Below, one piece after another: positions 8,336-17,587 of a stretch of DNA of 64,000 nucleotides. This DNA comes from Arthrobacter sp. StoSoilB19 (lineage in GTDB: Bacteria > Actinomycetota > Actinomycetes > Actinomycetales > Micrococcaceae). The translations under genes and the position numbers were made by a program. The stretch is taken from assembly GCF_019977275.1 (NCBI RefSeq), contig NZ_AP024650.1, positions 1,550,001 to 1,614,000 on the forward strand. The letters are read 5' to 3'. Each line of letters starts with the position of its first letter. The stretch's first letter is position 1. The notes under the pieces were generated by a model. It saw only the letters and a program-made list of their open reading frames with translations. It did no database searches and had not been told where the DNA came from.

Positions 8336-11251
8336 GTGGCCAAGGTCCGCGTACATGAGCTCGCCAAAGAGCTCGGTATAACTTCCAAAGATGCAGTGAC
8401 AAAACTGCAGGAACTGGGCGAATTCGTTCGCTCCGCCTCGTCAACCATTGAGGCCCCCGTTGTGCGGAAACTGCGCAACGCCTTCCCCGACGCCGCTGCC
8501 AAGTCAGCGGCCCCGGCCGCAGCGCCCGCCGCTGCACCCAAGGCACCTGCCCCCGTGGCAGAATCACGCCCTTCAGCACCGGCTCCCGGCCCCGCTGCGC
8601 CCAAGGCTCCGGCCCCCAAGGCACAGGCACCGGCTCCCGCTGCCCCCACCGCACCTGCACAGGCAGAAGCACCGGCTGCGCCGGCCGCCACGCCTGCCGC
8701 CCCCGCGGCTCCGTCCGCGGGTGCTCCCTCCACCGGCGCCAAGCCCGGTGCACGCCCGGCACCCAAGGCCGAAACCCCGGCTCCCTCCACCCGTCCGGGT
8801 GGATCCACGCCGGGCGGGTCCGGCCCGCGTCCCGGCGGTCCCCGTCCGGGCAACAACCCCTTCGCCACCTCGCAGGGCATGCCCCGCGGCCGCGGCGGAG
8901 ACGGTGAACGCGCCCCCCGTCCGGGCAACAACCCCTTCGCCACTTCGCAGGGTATGCCCCGCCCCGGTGGCAGCCGTACCGACGGCGACCGCCCCGGTGG
9001 TCCCCGTCCCGCAGCAGGTGCAGGCGGACCTCGTCCGGGTGGGCCGCGTCCCGCAGCGGGTGCCGGTGGCCCCCGTCCTGCAGCAGGCGCAGGCGGACCC
9101 CGTCCGGGCGCTCCCCGTCCCGGCGGTCCCCGTCCTACTCCCGGCATGATGCCCAACCGCACTGAGCGTCCCGCACCCGCAGGTGCCGGCCGTCCGGGCG
9201 GCGGCGGCCGCGGTCCCGGACGCCCTGGTGGCGCTCCCGGTACCGGTGGTCCCGGTGCCGGCGGCGGTGCTCCCGCCGGCGGTGGCTTCGGCAAGGGCGG
9301 CCGCGGCCGCGGCGGCACCCAGGGTGCCTTCGGCAAGGGCGGCGCAGGCCGTGGCAAGCAGCGCAAGTCGAAGCGTGCAAAGCGCCAGGAACTTGAGCAG
9401 ATGAGTGCCCCGTCGCTGGGTGGCGTGAGCGTACCCCGCGGCGACGGCAACACCGTCATCCGGCTCCGCCGTGGCTCGTCCATCACGGACTTTGCCGACA
9501 AGATCGAGGCAAACCCCGCCGCACTGGTGACGGTGCTGTTCCACCTTGGTGAAATGGCCACCGCCACCCAGTCGCTGGACGAGGACACCTTCGCCCTGCT
9601 CGGCGAGGAACTGGGCTACAAGCTCCAGGTCGTTTCCCCTGAGGACGAGGAGCGCGAGCTGCTCTCCAGCTTCGACATCGACTTTGATGCCGAACTCGAA
9701 GCCGAAGGCGACGAGGAACTGGAAGCACGTCCCCCGGTTGTCACCGTCATGGGCCACGTCGACCACGGTAAGACCCGGCTGCTCGATGCCATCCGCAAGT
9801 CCGACGTCATGGCGGGCGAGCACGGTGGCATCACCCAGCACATCGGTGCCTACCAGGTCACGCACAACCACGACGGCAACGACCGCAAGATCACGTTCAT
9901 CGATACCCCGGGCCACGAGGCGTTCACCGCCATGCGTGCCCGTGGTGCGAAGGTCACCGACATCGCCATCCTGGTGGTCGCAGCGGACGACGGCGTGATG
10001 CCGCAGACCGTTGAAGCCCTCAACCACGCCCAGGCGGCCAACGTGCCGATCGTCGTGGCAGTGAACAAGATCGACAAGGAAGGCGCCAACCCGGAGAAGG
10101 TCCGCGGCCAGCTGACCGAGTACGGCCTGGTTCCCGAGGAATACGGTGGCGACACCATGTTCGTGGAGGTCTCTGCCCGCCAGAACCTCAACATCGACGA
10201 GCTGCTCGAGGCCGTCCTGCTCACCGCGGACGCTGCCCTGGACATGCGCGCCAACCCGAACAAGGACGCCCGCGGCATCGCGATCGAAGCCAACCTGGAC
10301 AAGGGCCGCGGTGCTGTTGCAACCGTCCTGGTCCAGTCCGGTACCTTGCGCGTCGGCGACACCATCGTGGCAGGCACGGCCCACGGCCGCGTCCGTGCGA
10401 TGTTCGACGACGACGGCAGCGCCCTGACCGAGGCCGGTCCGTCCCGCCCCGTCCAGGTGCTGGGTCTGTCCAACGTGCCGCGCGCCGGCGACACCTTCTT
10501 CGTGACTGCTGACGAGCGCACTGCCCGCCAGATCGCCGAGAAGCGTGAAGCAGCCGACCGCAACGCCGCCCTGGCCAAGCGCCGCAAGCGCATCAGCCTG
10601 GAAGACTTCGACCAGGCCGTCGCCGAAGGCAAGATCGACACCCTCAACCTCATCCTCAAGGGTGACGTGTCCGGTGCCGTGGAAGCCCTCGAAGACGCGC
10701 TGCTCAAGATCGACGTCGGCGAAGGCGTGCAGCTGCGCGTCATTCACCGCGGTGTGGGTGCCATCACCCAGAACGACGTCAACCTGGCAACGGTCGACTC
10801 CGCCGTCATCATCGGCTTCAACGTCAAGCCCGCCGAGCGGGTTGCCGAACTGGCAGACCGTGAAGGCGTGGACATGCGCTTCTACTCCGTCATCTACGCA
10901 GCAATCGATGACATCGAGGCAGCGCTTAAGGGCATGCTCAAGCCGGAATACGAAGAAGTCCAGCTCGGCACCGCCGAGGTCCGCGAAGTCTTCCGCTCCT
11001 CCAAGTTCGGAAACATCGCCGGCTCGATCGTCCGCTCGGGCATCATCCGACGCAACGCCAAGGCACGCGTCAGCCGCGACGGCAAGATCATCGGTGACAA
11101 CCTCACCGTTGAGTCGCTCAAGCGCTTCAAGGACGACGCCACCGAGGTCCGCACGGACTTCGAATGTGGTATCGGCCTTGGGTCGTACAACGACATCACC
11201 GAAGGCGACATCATCGAGACCTTCGAGATGCGCGAGAAGCCGCGCGTCTAA
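8336..11251 (+). CDS. infB: Translation initiation factor IF-2
   Basis: A 971-residue IF-2 that delivers fMet-tRNA to the 30S subunit. The N-terminal IF2-N motif ([21 protein letters not shown]) is followed by about 300 residues of Ala/Pro then Gly/Arg/Pro-rich disordered sequence, including a duplicated block [15 protein letters not shown]. The GTPase domain has GHVDHGKT at about 473-480, DTPGHE near 523 and NKID near 577. Two beta-barrel domains and the fMet-tRNA-binding C-terminus follow. The GTG start at 8336 has AGGAG about 5 nt upstream. The disordered region is long but typical of high-GC actinobacteria; its skew creates large false antisense ORFs. Confidence 0.98.
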   Translation: MAKVRVHELAKELGITSKDAVTKLQELGEFVRSASSTIEAPVVRKLRNAFPDAAAKSAAPAAAPAAAPKAPAPVAESRPSAPAPGPAAPKAPAPKAQAPAPAAPTAPAQAEAPAAPAATPAAPAAPSAGAPSTGAKPGARPAPKAETPAPSTRPGGSTPGGSGPRPGGPRPGNNPFATSQGMPRGRGGDGERAPRPGNNPFATSQGMPRPGGSRTDGDRPGGPRPAAGAGGPRPGGPRPAAGAGGPRPAAGAGGPRPGAPRPGGPRPTPGMMPNRTERPAPAGAGRPGGGGRGPGRPGGAPGTGGPGAGGGAPAGGGFGKGGRGRGGTQGAFGKGGAGRGKQRKSKRAKRQELEQMSAPSLGGVSVPRGDGNTVIRLRRGSSITDFADKIEANPAALVTVLFHLGEMATATQSLDEDTFALLGEELGYKLQVVSPEDEERELLSSFDIDFDAELEAEGDEELEARPPVVTVMGHVDHGKTRLLDAIRKSDVMAGEHGGITQHIGAYQVTHNHDGNDRKITFIDTPGHEAFTAMRARGAKVTDIAILVVAADDGVMPQTVEALNHAQAANVPIVVAVNKIDKEGANPEKVRGQLTEYGLVPEEYGGDTMFVEVSARQNLNIDELLEAVLLTADAALDMRANPNKDARGIAIEANLDKGRGAVATVLVQSGTLRVGDTIVAGTAHGRVRAMFDDDGSALTEAGPSRPVQVLGLSNVPRAGDTFFVTADERTARQIAEKREAADRNAALAKRRKRISLEDFDQAVAEGKIDTLNLILKGDVSGAVEALEDALLKIDVGEGVQLRVIHRGVGAITQNDVNLATVDSAVIIGFNVKPAERVAELADREGVDMRFYSVIYAAIDDIEAALKGMLKPEYEEVQLGTAEVREVFRSSKFGNIAGSIVRSGIIRRNAKARVSRDGKIIGDNLTVESLKRFKDDATEVRTDFECGIGLGSYNDITEGDIIETFEMREKPRV

Positions 11252-11275
11252 CTCTTGTTAGTCCGTGGCCGGGGC

Positions 11276-11446
11276 CGTTGGATTTTTCCGGCGGCCCCGC
11301 CCCTTCGCTGGGCGGCTTGGGATCTTCGATCCCGCGCCGCCCAGCTTCGGCAGCGGAAATGGCCTTCCCAACACTCGCAAGCTCGCGTGGGGACCCTCGG
11401 CTATTTCCTTAGATGCCACTCCCAGGCCGCCGGAAAAAATCCAACG
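11276..11446. repeat. 171-bp inverted-repeat element with two internal hairpins (possible MITE/REP-like element)
   Basis: This fills most of the 304-bp gap between infB and rbfA. The outer arms, 11276-11296 and 11425-11446, are reverse complements over 21 bp with one extra A on the right. Inside are a strong hairpin at 11307-11345 (10-bp stem GCTGGGCGGC/GCCGCCCAGC enclosing a 6-bp GGGATC/GATCCC stem and a TTC loop) and a second imperfect stem at 11355-11364/11399-11408. No conserved coding frame is visible and I could not confirm flanking target duplications. It may be a small non-autonomous mobile element, or a structured RNA or terminator between two translation genes. Confidence 0.7.
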
Positions 11447-11555
11447 GGTGCGTCATCGGCTCGCTTGGGTGCGTGGCATCCAGACCCTGGGCGCGTTGGC
11501 TGACGTTTGCGCCGCCGTCGTACGTCCCAAATTTTTCTTCTTTTAGGAGTTGTTC

Positions 11556-12065
11556 ATGGCTGATCCGGCACGTGCTGCCAAATTGGCGCAGCGGATTAAG
11601 GTTGTTGTTGCTGAGGCCCTGGGCCGGAAGGTCAAGGATCCCCGGCTTGAGGGCATTACCGTTACCGATGCCCGCGTGACCAATGATCTGCAGCATGCCA
11701 CCGTCTACTACACCGTCTTCGGGGACCAGGCTGTCCAGGCCGACGCTGCCAAGGGCCTTGAGAAGGCCAAGGGTGTGCTCCGGCAGGAGGTGGGCCGGAA
11801 CATCACCGTCCGGCTGACCCCCACCCTCGAGTTCGTGGCCGACCAGATTCCGGTCAACGCCTCCAACCTGGAGGAACTGCTCCGGGAGGCCAAGAAGCGG
11901 GATGCCGAGGTTGCCGCCCTTGCCGCCAACGCCCGGCACGCCGGCGACGCGGATCCGTACAAGTCCGACGCGGTCGCCGACGTTGACATCGACGAGGACG
12001 ACTTCGACGAAGAGGACCTGGACCTCAGCGACGACGAAGACCTCGACGAGGACGCCAACAAGTAG
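11556..12065 (+). CDS. rbfA: Ribosome-binding factor A
   Basis: A 169-residue RbfA with the KH-like fold that binds the 5' region of 16S rRNA during 30S maturation. Core motifs are ADPARAAKLAQRIKVVVAEAL at the start, then DARVTNDLQHATVYYTVFG and the C-terminal LEFVADQIPVNASNLEELL. The last 45 residues are very acidic (DVDIDEDDFDEEDLDLSDDE), an extension common in Micrococcales. The ATG at 11556 has AGGAG 6 nt upstream, which is preferred over the TTG at 11550. It is followed by a strong bidirectional terminator. Confidence 0.95.
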   Translation: MADPARAAKLAQRIKVVVAEALGRKVKDPRLEGITVTDARVTNDLQHATVYYTVFGDQAVQADAAKGLEKAKGVLRQEVGRNITVRLTPTLEFVADQIPVNASNLEELLREAKKRDAEVAALAANARHAGDADPYKSDAVADVDIDEDDFDEEDLDLSDDEDLDEDANK

Positions 12066-12080
12066 GCAGCGGACTTCCGC

Positions 12081-12129
12081 AAACACAGCAGCAGGACCCG
12101 GAGGCACCTCCGGGTCCTGCTGCGTGTTT
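12081..12129. terminator. Bidirectional intrinsic terminator between rbfA and the ScyD/ScyE-type gene
   Basis: A near-perfect hairpin with an 18-20 bp GC-rich stem (GCAGCAGGACCCGGAG pairing with CTCCGGGTCCTGCTGC) and a GCAC-type loop. It is flanked by AAACAC on the left and GTGTTT on the right, giving a short U-run in both directions. It lies between convergent genes. Confidence 0.85.
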
Positions 12130-12138
12130 GGCTACCGC

Positions 12139-13284
12139 CTATCGAAGATCAACTTCGATAACCCTGCCGGCAGGCATGGGAGCGGGAGCGTTAGGCATCG
12201 ACGGATCGGGTTGCGCCGGCAGCGCATCCACGGTGGCGAAGACATCTCCGTCCTTGAACTCAACATCCGCGGGCAGGTTCACCTCCAGGAAACGCGAGCG
12301 ATCCGCGTCGCAGTTGAACTTCAGGATTTCCCCGCCGAACAGCGATGCCACGTAAATGTCCCCGTTGTCGGCCACGGCCAGACCGGTAGGACTCAGGATA
12401 TGGTCCGCCCAAACAGTCGTGTCACCGTTCCACGGATTCACCTTGAATATGGCACCGCGAGCACCCAGTTCCGGTCCCTCCGGGCCACCAGGCAGTGACG
12501 TGACGTACAACCAGCCGTCCGGACCGATTTCAACATCGGTGGGAACCGGTTCGAACGCGTACTTTTCGCCAACAACGCAGTCAGGAACCGTCATCGTGTG
12601 GCCTTCCATGTCAAGTGGAATCTGCAGGCCAGCGGGGACCTTGGCCGGCCTTGGCGGCAGGACCGTCAGTGTGGAAATGGCGCCCGATTTGAGATTCACC
12701 TTGAGGATCGCGTTCATGCCGGCGTCAGCCACGTAGGCGGTGCTGTCCTTGACTGCCAAGGCGTACGGGTGGGAATCCACCGTGCCCGTGTATCGGGCGG
12801 GTGGGAAGGCCGGCCAGTCTGCCAGGCACTTGTCGCTGACGTCTGGCTCGAAGCCGTAGTGCTGGTCCCCGTCGGGATTGTGCTTCCGTTCGTATTCCGC
12901 GAAGTTGGCAATAGTGTCCACATCGCCTCTGGAGTCAATGGACTTCAAGTAGCCCTGAAGCTTGGCCGGATCACCCTGCCCGGCTCCGATGCTTTCCAGG
13001 AAGTACGTGGTGCTATCGCGGATTTCCACGCCGGCGACTTCCCAACCCTTCTTGGCGGTGTAGACGTCTTCTGTCGATCCGTCGTGCTCCACACGGGTAA
13101 GGACGCCGGCGAAGTCCTGGCTGACACGGACTGATTCGCCCTTGCCAACGGCAAGGTGGAGTGGGGTGAGGAGTCCTGTACCCAGGACTTCAAAGTCCGG
13201 GTCGTGAGTGGAGGCAAACGCCGGTGATGCCTGGACCATCATGGCGGCTGCCATGCAGGCGATAAAGGTGAGTTTTCTTTTCAT
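12139..13284 (-). CDS. Secreted ScyD/ScyE-family beta-propeller-like protein
   Basis: A 381-residue exported protein. A classical signal peptide (KRKLTFIACMAAAMMVQASPAFA, about residues 2-25) with an AFA cleavage site precedes the mature part. Repeated propeller-like blades follow: HPYALAVKDSTAYVADAGMNAILKV, PTDVEIGPDGWLYVTSLPGG and SPTGLAVADNGDIYVASLFGGEILK. This is the ScyD/ScyE family, named after the cyanobacterial scytonemin cluster; actinobacterial copies stand alone and have no known role. The ATG start has GGAG 7 nt upstream, and TATATT on the minus strand near 13346 may be its -10. It is a single-gene unit bounded by the rbfA terminator. Confidence 0.8.
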   Translation of the reverse strand: MKRKLTFIACMAAAMMVQASPAFASTHDPDFEVLGTGLLTPLHLAVGKGESVRVSQDFAGVLTRVEHDGSTEDVYTAKKGWEVAGVEIRDSTTYFLESIGAGQGDPAKLQGYLKSIDSRGDVDTIANFAEYERKHNPDGDQHYGFEPDVSDKCLADWPAFPPARYTGTVDSHPYALAVKDSTAYVADAGMNAILKVNLKSGAISTLTVLPPRPAKVPAGLQIPLDMEGHTMTVPDCVVGEKYAFEPVPTDVEIGPDGWLYVTSLPGGPEGPELGARGAIFKVNPWNGDTTVWADHILSPTGLAVADNGDIYVASLFGGEILKFNCDADRSRFLEVNLPADVEFKDGDVFATVDALPAQPDPSMPNAPAPMPAGRVIEVDLR

Positions 13285-13446
13285 GGGGTACTCCGGGGTG
13301 CGAGGCCCTTGCGGGCTGGATGTGGCGCCTCCGTAGAGGCGAAATATATCCCCCGGGCGTCAGCGTAGGCTCCTACCAGCGGGTAGGCGCTGGGGGCCTG
13401 CCCCCTTCCTGGCCCCCTTTCCGTCCCCCTATGGGGTGCACATGGC

Positions 13447-13452
13447 TAGGAT
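13447..13452 (+). promoter_or_regulatory. -10 box of a probable leaderless promoter
   Basis: TAGGAT is 6 nt before the ATG at 13459 of the deaminase gene, with no ribosome-binding site between. Confidence 0.5.
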
Positions 13453-13458
13453 CGTGCT

Positions 13459-13962
13459 ATGACCTCCGCAGAACACGGCAACCGGGGCTTACGGCACCCT
13501 GCATTTGCCCAGTACCTTGAACAGGCCGTGGAGTTGGCCACACAAAATGTTGGTGAAGGCGGCGGCCCCTTCGGAGCTGTGGTGGTAACACCCGACGGGC
13601 GCGTGCATGCCGGCGTCAACAGGGTGACCCGGGACAACGATCCCACTGCCCACGCGGAAGTGGTGGCCATCCGGGCAGCGGCCGCGGCTGCGGCGGACTT
13701 CGACCTCACCGGCTCTGTCCTTTACGCAAGCTGCGAGCCGTGCCCCATGTGCCTGGCGTCTGCCTTGTGGGCCAGGATCGGCCACGTCTACTTCGCCGCG
13801 GACCGCCACGGCGCCGCTGCGGCAGGCTTCGACGACGCCCTCTTCTACGACTACTTCAGCGGCGCGGCCCCGGAGCTGATGCCCGTCACCAGGAGTGACA
13901 TCCCGACGTCGGACGTCCCCTTCCAGGCGTGGCGCGCCTTTGACAGCAGGAAGGAATACTAG
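13459..13962 (+). CDS. Nucleoside/guanine deaminase family protein
   Basis: A 167-residue zinc-dependent deaminase of the cytidine deaminase-like superfamily. The zinc site is complete: HAE at residues 65-67 (His ligand and catalytic Glu) and PCPMC with Cys 95 and 98. GGGPFGAVVV and the C-terminal segment with FYDYFSG resemble guanine deaminase (GuaD) and tRNA-adenosine deaminase relatives; the lack of tRNA-binding features favours a free base or nucleoside substrate, but this is inference. The thioredoxin gene starts 2 nt after the stop, so they form a two-gene operon. Confidence 0.85.
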   Translation: MTSAEHGNRGLRHPAFAQYLEQAVELATQNVGEGGGPFGAVVVTPDGRVHAGVNRVTRDNDPTAHAEVVAIRAAAAAAADFDLTGSVLYASCEPCPMCLASALWARIGHVYFAADRHGAAAAGFDDALFYDYFSGAAPELMPVTRSDIPTSDVPFQAWRAFDSRKEY

Positions 13963-13964
13963 CC

Positions 13965-14402
13965 ATGGAATCCGCCCTACTCCGCTGCCCCGCCTGCGGT
14001 AAGACCAACCGGGTGCCGGCCCAGGCCTCCGGACATCCCCGCTGCGGCAACTGCAAGGCGGACCTGCCCTGGATCGTGTCCGCGGGCGACAGCGACTTCG
14101 CCGCCGTGGCGGAGCAGTCGCCGGTTCCGGTGCTGGTGGATTTCTGGGCCGCCTGGTGCGGGCCCTGCCGCATGGTAAGCCCCGTCCTGGACCAGCTGGC
14201 CCGGGAGCGGCCCGGGAAGATCAAGCTGGTGAAGGTGGATGTGGACGCGTCTCCGGGCCTGTCGCGGCGGTTCGACGTCCAGGCCATTCCAACCCTCATG
14301 GTTCTGGTCGACGGAAAGGTCGCAGCCCGCCAGGCCGGCGCCGCACCGGCGGGCGTCCTCCGTTCCTGGCTGGACAAGGCCCTCGCCGGCGCCCGCAGCT
14401 AA
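13965..14402 (+). CDS. Thioredoxin with N-terminal zinc-ribbon (thioredoxin-2 type)
   Basis: A 145-residue thioredoxin 2-like protein. Two CxxC pairs at the N-terminus (C8/C11 and C27/C30) should bind zinc, as in E. coli TrxC. The thioredoxin fold follows with the active site WCGPC at residues 64-68 and the cis-proline segment QAIPTLMVLVDGK. It reduces protein disulfides in the cytoplasm and may respond to oxidation through the zinc site. It lies 2 nt downstream of the deaminase gene and presumably shares its transcript. Confidence 0.9.
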   Translation: MESALLRCPACGKTNRVPAQASGHPRCGNCKADLPWIVSAGDSDFAAVAEQSPVPVLVDFWAAWCGPCRMVSPVLDQLARERPGKIKLVKVDVDASPGLSRRFDVQAIPTLMVLVDGKVAARQAGAAPAGVLRSWLDKALAGARS

Positions 14403-14452
14403 CAGGGCAGGCAGCTTCGCCGGCCGGCCAAGCCAGGTATCAACCCAGGACG

Positions 14453-15610
14453 TCAGGGCCGGCCGTCCGGAAGCCGGGACAGCCCGTCCAGCAGATCCTG
14501 CTTCCGGCCGCACAGCGCGATCCGGACCCACCCTTCGCCGATGGAGCCGAAGGCGGTCCCTGGGGCCAGCGCCACACCGGAATCCGCCAGGAAACGCCGA
14601 ACCCAGGCCCGCACGTCCCCGCCGGTCACATGGGACATATCGGCCCAAAGGTAGAACGCCCCCTGCGCCGGCAGATAGCGGATCCCTTTTGCGGTGAGGA
14701 CTGCCGAGGCGGCATCCCGGTTCTCCCGGTAGTGCTGGTGGGCGTGCCGGACGTAGTCCTGCGGCCCGGTCAGGGCAGCCAGCGCCGCGTACTGCGGCGC
14801 TGACGCCACGCACGACACGATGGATTCCATCACGTTGTCCATCTGCTGTTTGAGGCCGGGCGGGCAGATGAGCGCGCCGATTCGCAGACCCGTCAGGCCG
14901 TACGTCTTGGACAGTGTCAGCGAAGTGAACACGCGTGCATCCGCCGGGGTGCCGCCGTCGAACCTTGCCGGGCTGACGTGGGGAACATCGTAAGTGAACG
15001 CCTCGTAGCACTCGTCCGAAACCACCCAAATGTCATGCCGGCGGGCCAGGTCCATCAGTTCCCGGACCACTTCTTCACCCAGCACTGCTCCGAGGGGGTT
15101 GGACGGGGAATTGAGCACCAGCACCCGGGTGCGGCTGGTGATGAGGGCCTCCACGTCGGCAACCTGTGGCTGGAAGCTGTGTTCGGGGCGCAGCGGATAG
15201 CCCACCGGCACGGCACCGAGCAACCGGCTGGTCATCGCAAAGGTGGGGTAGCCCGGGTTGGGGATCAGGATTTCGTCGCCGGGGGACAGCAGCAGGCTCA
15301 TGGCGAAATGCAGGCCCTGCTGCGCCCCGGACACCACGTAGACGCGGTCAGCACCGACGTCCACCCCTTGTTCTTCCCGGAACCTGGCAGCGAACGCTTC
15401 CCGAAGGGCGGGGATCCCGGCGTTGGGTGTGTAGTTGGTTTCATCGCGGTCCAGGCAGGCGATGCCTGCGTCCAGGACATGGCGGGGGAGCGGGAAACCC
15501 GGCTCCCCGATACTCAACACAATGGCGCCGGGAGTACGCCACGCGGCCTCGGTGATCTCGCGGATCTGGTTGACGGGCACGTCGCGGACATGGGCGGCAA
15601 GCTCAGGCAT
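14453..15610 (-). CDS. PLP-dependent class I/II aminotransferase
   Basis: A 385-residue fold-type I aminotransferase of the aspartate/alanine (AAT-I) family. Visible motifs are SIGEPGFPLP near the N-terminus, NSPSNPLGAVL, VVSDECYEAF, SLTLSKTYGLTGLRIG with the PLP lysine at about K235, and WVRIALCG with the substrate-carboxylate arginine near the end. The amino donor cannot be assigned. Upstream in-frame starts exist (to 15688), but a -10 box (TAGGAT, 15618-15623 on minus) lies 7 nt before the ATG at 15610, which indicates a leaderless mRNA starting there. It is divergent from truB. Confidence 0.85.
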   Translation of the reverse strand: MPELAAHVRDVPVNQIREITEAAWRTPGAIVLSIGEPGFPLPRHVLDAGIACLDRDETNYTPNAGIPALREAFAARFREEQGVDVGADRVYVVSGAQQGLHFAMSLLLSPGDEILIPNPGYPTFAMTSRLLGAVPVGYPLRPEHSFQPQVADVEALITSRTRVLVLNSPSNPLGAVLGEEVVRELMDLARRHDIWVVSDECYEAFTYDVPHVSPARFDGGTPADARVFTSLTLSKTYGLTGLRIGALICPPGLKQQMDNVMESIVSCVASAPQYAALAALTGPQDYVRHAHQHYRENRDAASAVLTAKGIRYLPAQGAFYLWADMSHVTGGDVRAWVRRFLADSGVALAPGTAFGSIGEGWVRIALCGRKQDLLDGLSRLPDGRP

Positions 15611-15617
15611 GGCAGCC

Positions 15618-15704
15618 ATCCTAGCCGTCCCCGTCGGGCTGCCGCGGTGCGTCCGGGACCGGGGTGGTGGCGTGGGCCGGCGGGCCAACCAGCGCCGATA
15701 TACT
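15618..15704. promoter_or_regulatory. Divergent pair of probable leaderless promoters (aminotransferase and truB)
   Basis: On minus, TAGGAT at 15618-15623 is 7 nt before the aminotransferase ATG (15610). On plus, TATACT at 15699-15704 is 7 nt before the truB GTG (15712). GGGAGG sits directly against the GTG with 1-nt spacing, too close to act as a normal ribosome-binding site. Confidence 0.55.
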
Positions 15705-15711
15705 GGGAGGC

Positions 15712-16647
15712 GTGCTTTCTGGACTGGTGATAGTGGACAAGCCGCAGGGATGGACCAGCCATGATGTGGTTGGCCGGATGCGGCGCCTCGCAGGTACCCG
15801 GAAAGTAGGGCACGCCGGAACCCTGGATCCCATGGCCACGGGCGTCCTGGTGGTCGGCATCAACAAGGCCACGCGCCTGCTGACCTACATCGTGGGCACC
15901 TCAAAGACCTACACCGCCACCATCCGGCTGGGCCAGGCCACCGTCACGGACGACGCGGAAGGGGAGGTCACGGCCACGGCCGGCACTTCCGGTGTCACCG
16001 AGCAGGCAATTCACGACGGCGTCGCGGCACTCACAGGCGACATCGAGCAGGTGCCCAGCAGCGTCAGCGCCATCAAAGTGAACGGCGAACGCGCCTACGC
16101 GCGCGTCCGGTCCGGCGAGGATGTGAAGCTGGCCGCACGCCCTGTCACCATCCACCGGTTCGAGGTGCACGCCGTCCGGCGGGATCCGGCGGCGGGTGTG
16201 ATTGACCTCGACGTCACCGTTGAATGCTCCTCGGGCACATACATCCGTGCCCTGGCCCGGGACCTTGGCAATGCGCTGGGTGTTGGAGGGCATCTCACTG
16301 CCCTCCGCAGGACCCATGTGGGCCCCTATTCGCTGGACCAGGCACGCACGCTCGAACAGCTTGCCGAAGAGCTCAACGTCCTGGAAATGTCGCAGGCTGC
16401 CCGGGCACTGATGCCCAACCGCGAACTCAGCGCCGAGGAAACCACGGAGATCTCCTTCGGGCGGCGGATCGCTGCCGGCGCGGCCCCCGGCGCTCCCGGC
16501 GCCGCCACTGTGGAGCATCCGGCCGCCGCCTTCGCTCCCGACGGCAGCCTCGTGGCCCTTCTTGCAGACGCAGGCAGTTACGCCAAGCCGGTGCTCGTCT
16601 TCGCCCCCGGCGCCGGGACGGCCGCAACCGCCGCCGCGGAGGCCTGA
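15712..16647 (+). CDS. truB: tRNA pseudouridine(55) synthase
   Basis: A 311-residue TruB that makes pseudouridine 55 in the T-loop of tRNAs. LSGLVIVDKPQGWTSHDVV is the conserved start, and KVGHAGTLDPMATGVLVVG carries the catalytic aspartate (GTLDP). YIRALARDLG and a C-terminal PUA-like region (ISFGRRIAAG onwards) follow. The GTG at 15712 is chosen because it lies 7 nt after a TATACT box and matches the family start; an upstream in-frame start at 15664 would add non-conserved residues. It begins a run with two membrane proteins and ribF. Confidence 0.93.
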   Translation: MLSGLVIVDKPQGWTSHDVVGRMRRLAGTRKVGHAGTLDPMATGVLVVGINKATRLLTYIVGTSKTYTATIRLGQATVTDDAEGEVTATAGTSGVTEQAIHDGVAALTGDIEQVPSSVSAIKVNGERAYARVRSGEDVKLAARPVTIHRFEVHAVRRDPAAGVIDLDVTVECSSGTYIRALARDLGNALGVGGHLTALRRTHVGPYSLDQARTLEQLAEELNVLEMSQAARALMPNRELSAEETTEISFGRRIAAGAAPGAPGAATVEHPAAAFAPDGSLVALLADAGSYAKPVLVFAPGAGTAATAAAEA

Positions 16648-16650
16648 CAC

Positions 16651-17004
16651 GTGGACGCATATTTTTGGATCATCCTCGTGGTCGGCCTGGTGTCCACGCT
16701 GGTGTGCCTGGGTGCGGGCATCCTCAAGAAGGCGCCGAACGACGTCACCATCCTCTCCGTCGCAGCCGTGGAAGCGGCCCTGGTGGTGTACCTGGTGGGG
16801 TCCATCGTCCGCGTGATCGCCGGCGAACCGATTGCCGGGGAGGCGTGGGAGTTTTGGGGCTACATGGCCACCGCCATGCTCCTGCCGCCGGCGGCAATCT
16901 ACTGGTCCATTTTGGAGCGCACCCGGTGGAGCAACTTTGTCCTGGCCGCGGTCGGCGTCACGGCACTCGTCATGGCCGCCCGAATGAACCAGATCTGGTA
17001 CTGA
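16651..17004 (+). CDS. Conserved small four-helix membrane protein
   Basis: A 117-residue protein with four predicted membrane helices (WIILVVGLVSTLVCLGAG, ILSVAAVEAALVVYLVG, GYMATAMLLPPAAIYWSI and NFVLAAVGVTALVMAARM). No catalytic motif is visible. It starts 3 nt after the truB stop at a GTG, and the next membrane protein follows at once. The pair between truB and ribF recurs in Micrococcales from memory, but neither has a known function. Confidence 0.75.
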   Translation: MDAYFWIILVVGLVSTLVCLGAGILKKAPNDVTILSVAAVEAALVVYLVGSIVRVIAGEPIAGEAWEFWGYMATAMLLPPAAIYWSILERTRWSNFVLAAVGVTALVMAARMNQIWY

Positions 17005-17023
17005 AGTGGAAGAAGCAGCAGGA

Positions 17024-17491
17024 ATGAACGACAAGCAAGCCCCGGCGGCTCCCGGCGAGGCACCCACCCGCAATACCCGCAATACCGGGCCAGGCCGCCT
17101 GCTGATTGCCGTGTACGGCGTTTTCGCGATCTCGGCCACGGCCCGGGCCGGATACCAGATCCTCACCAAGTTCTCCGAGGCTCCGCTGGCCTATCTGCTC
17201 TCCGCCTTCGCCGCGCTGGTGTACGTGGTGGCCACGGTGTCGCTGGCCAGAGCCGGAACCACCTGGTTCAAGGTCTCCGTTGCCGCGGTGCTGGTTGAAC
17301 TCGTGGGCGTCGTGGTGGTGGGTACCCTGAGCATCCTGGACTCCGTGCAGTTCCCGCACGAGACCGTGTGGTCCCTGTTTGGCCGCGGCTATGGCTTCAT
17401 TCCGCTGCTGCTGCCCATCCTGGGACTGGTGTGGCTCTACCGGCGCCGGCCTTCGGTGGCGGCTGAAGCGCGTTCCAAAGCCGCGCAGTGA
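17024..17491 (+). CDS. Conserved four-helix membrane protein
   Basis: A 155-residue protein with a short charged N-terminal tail containing a TRNTRNT repeat. Four hydrophobic helices follow (LIAVYGVFAISATARAG, YLLSAFAALVYVVATVSLA, VSVAAVLVELVGVVVVGTL and GFIPLLLPILGLVWLY). The aromatic-arginine stretch TARAGYQI in the first helix looks conserved, but no function can be assigned. The ATG at 17024 has GGAAGAAG 8 nt upstream; a GTG at 17006 would add six residues. It is part of the truB-ribF gene run. Confidence 0.7.
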   Translation: MNDKQAPAAPGEAPTRNTRNTGPGRLLIAVYGVFAISATARAGYQILTKFSEAPLAYLLSAFAALVYVVATVSLARAGTTWFKVSVAAVLVELVGVVVVGTLSILDSVQFPHETVWSLFGRGYGFIPLLLPILGLVWLYRRRPSVAAEARSKAAQ

Positions 17492-17587
17492 TGTCAAAGG
17501 CAGCACAGTGAATCCGGGTAACCTTGAAGAGTTCCGCGGCCGGCATGGTTCCGGAACGTGGCTTGCAGGCAGCTTAAGGCGAGGGTG

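Noticed and set aside
8104..10747. Very long antisense ORFs across infB (up to 724 codons)
   Set aside because: They arise from the GC-rich, repetitive Pro/Gly/Arg coding of IF-2; the products are low-complexity and the IF-2 frame is unambiguous.
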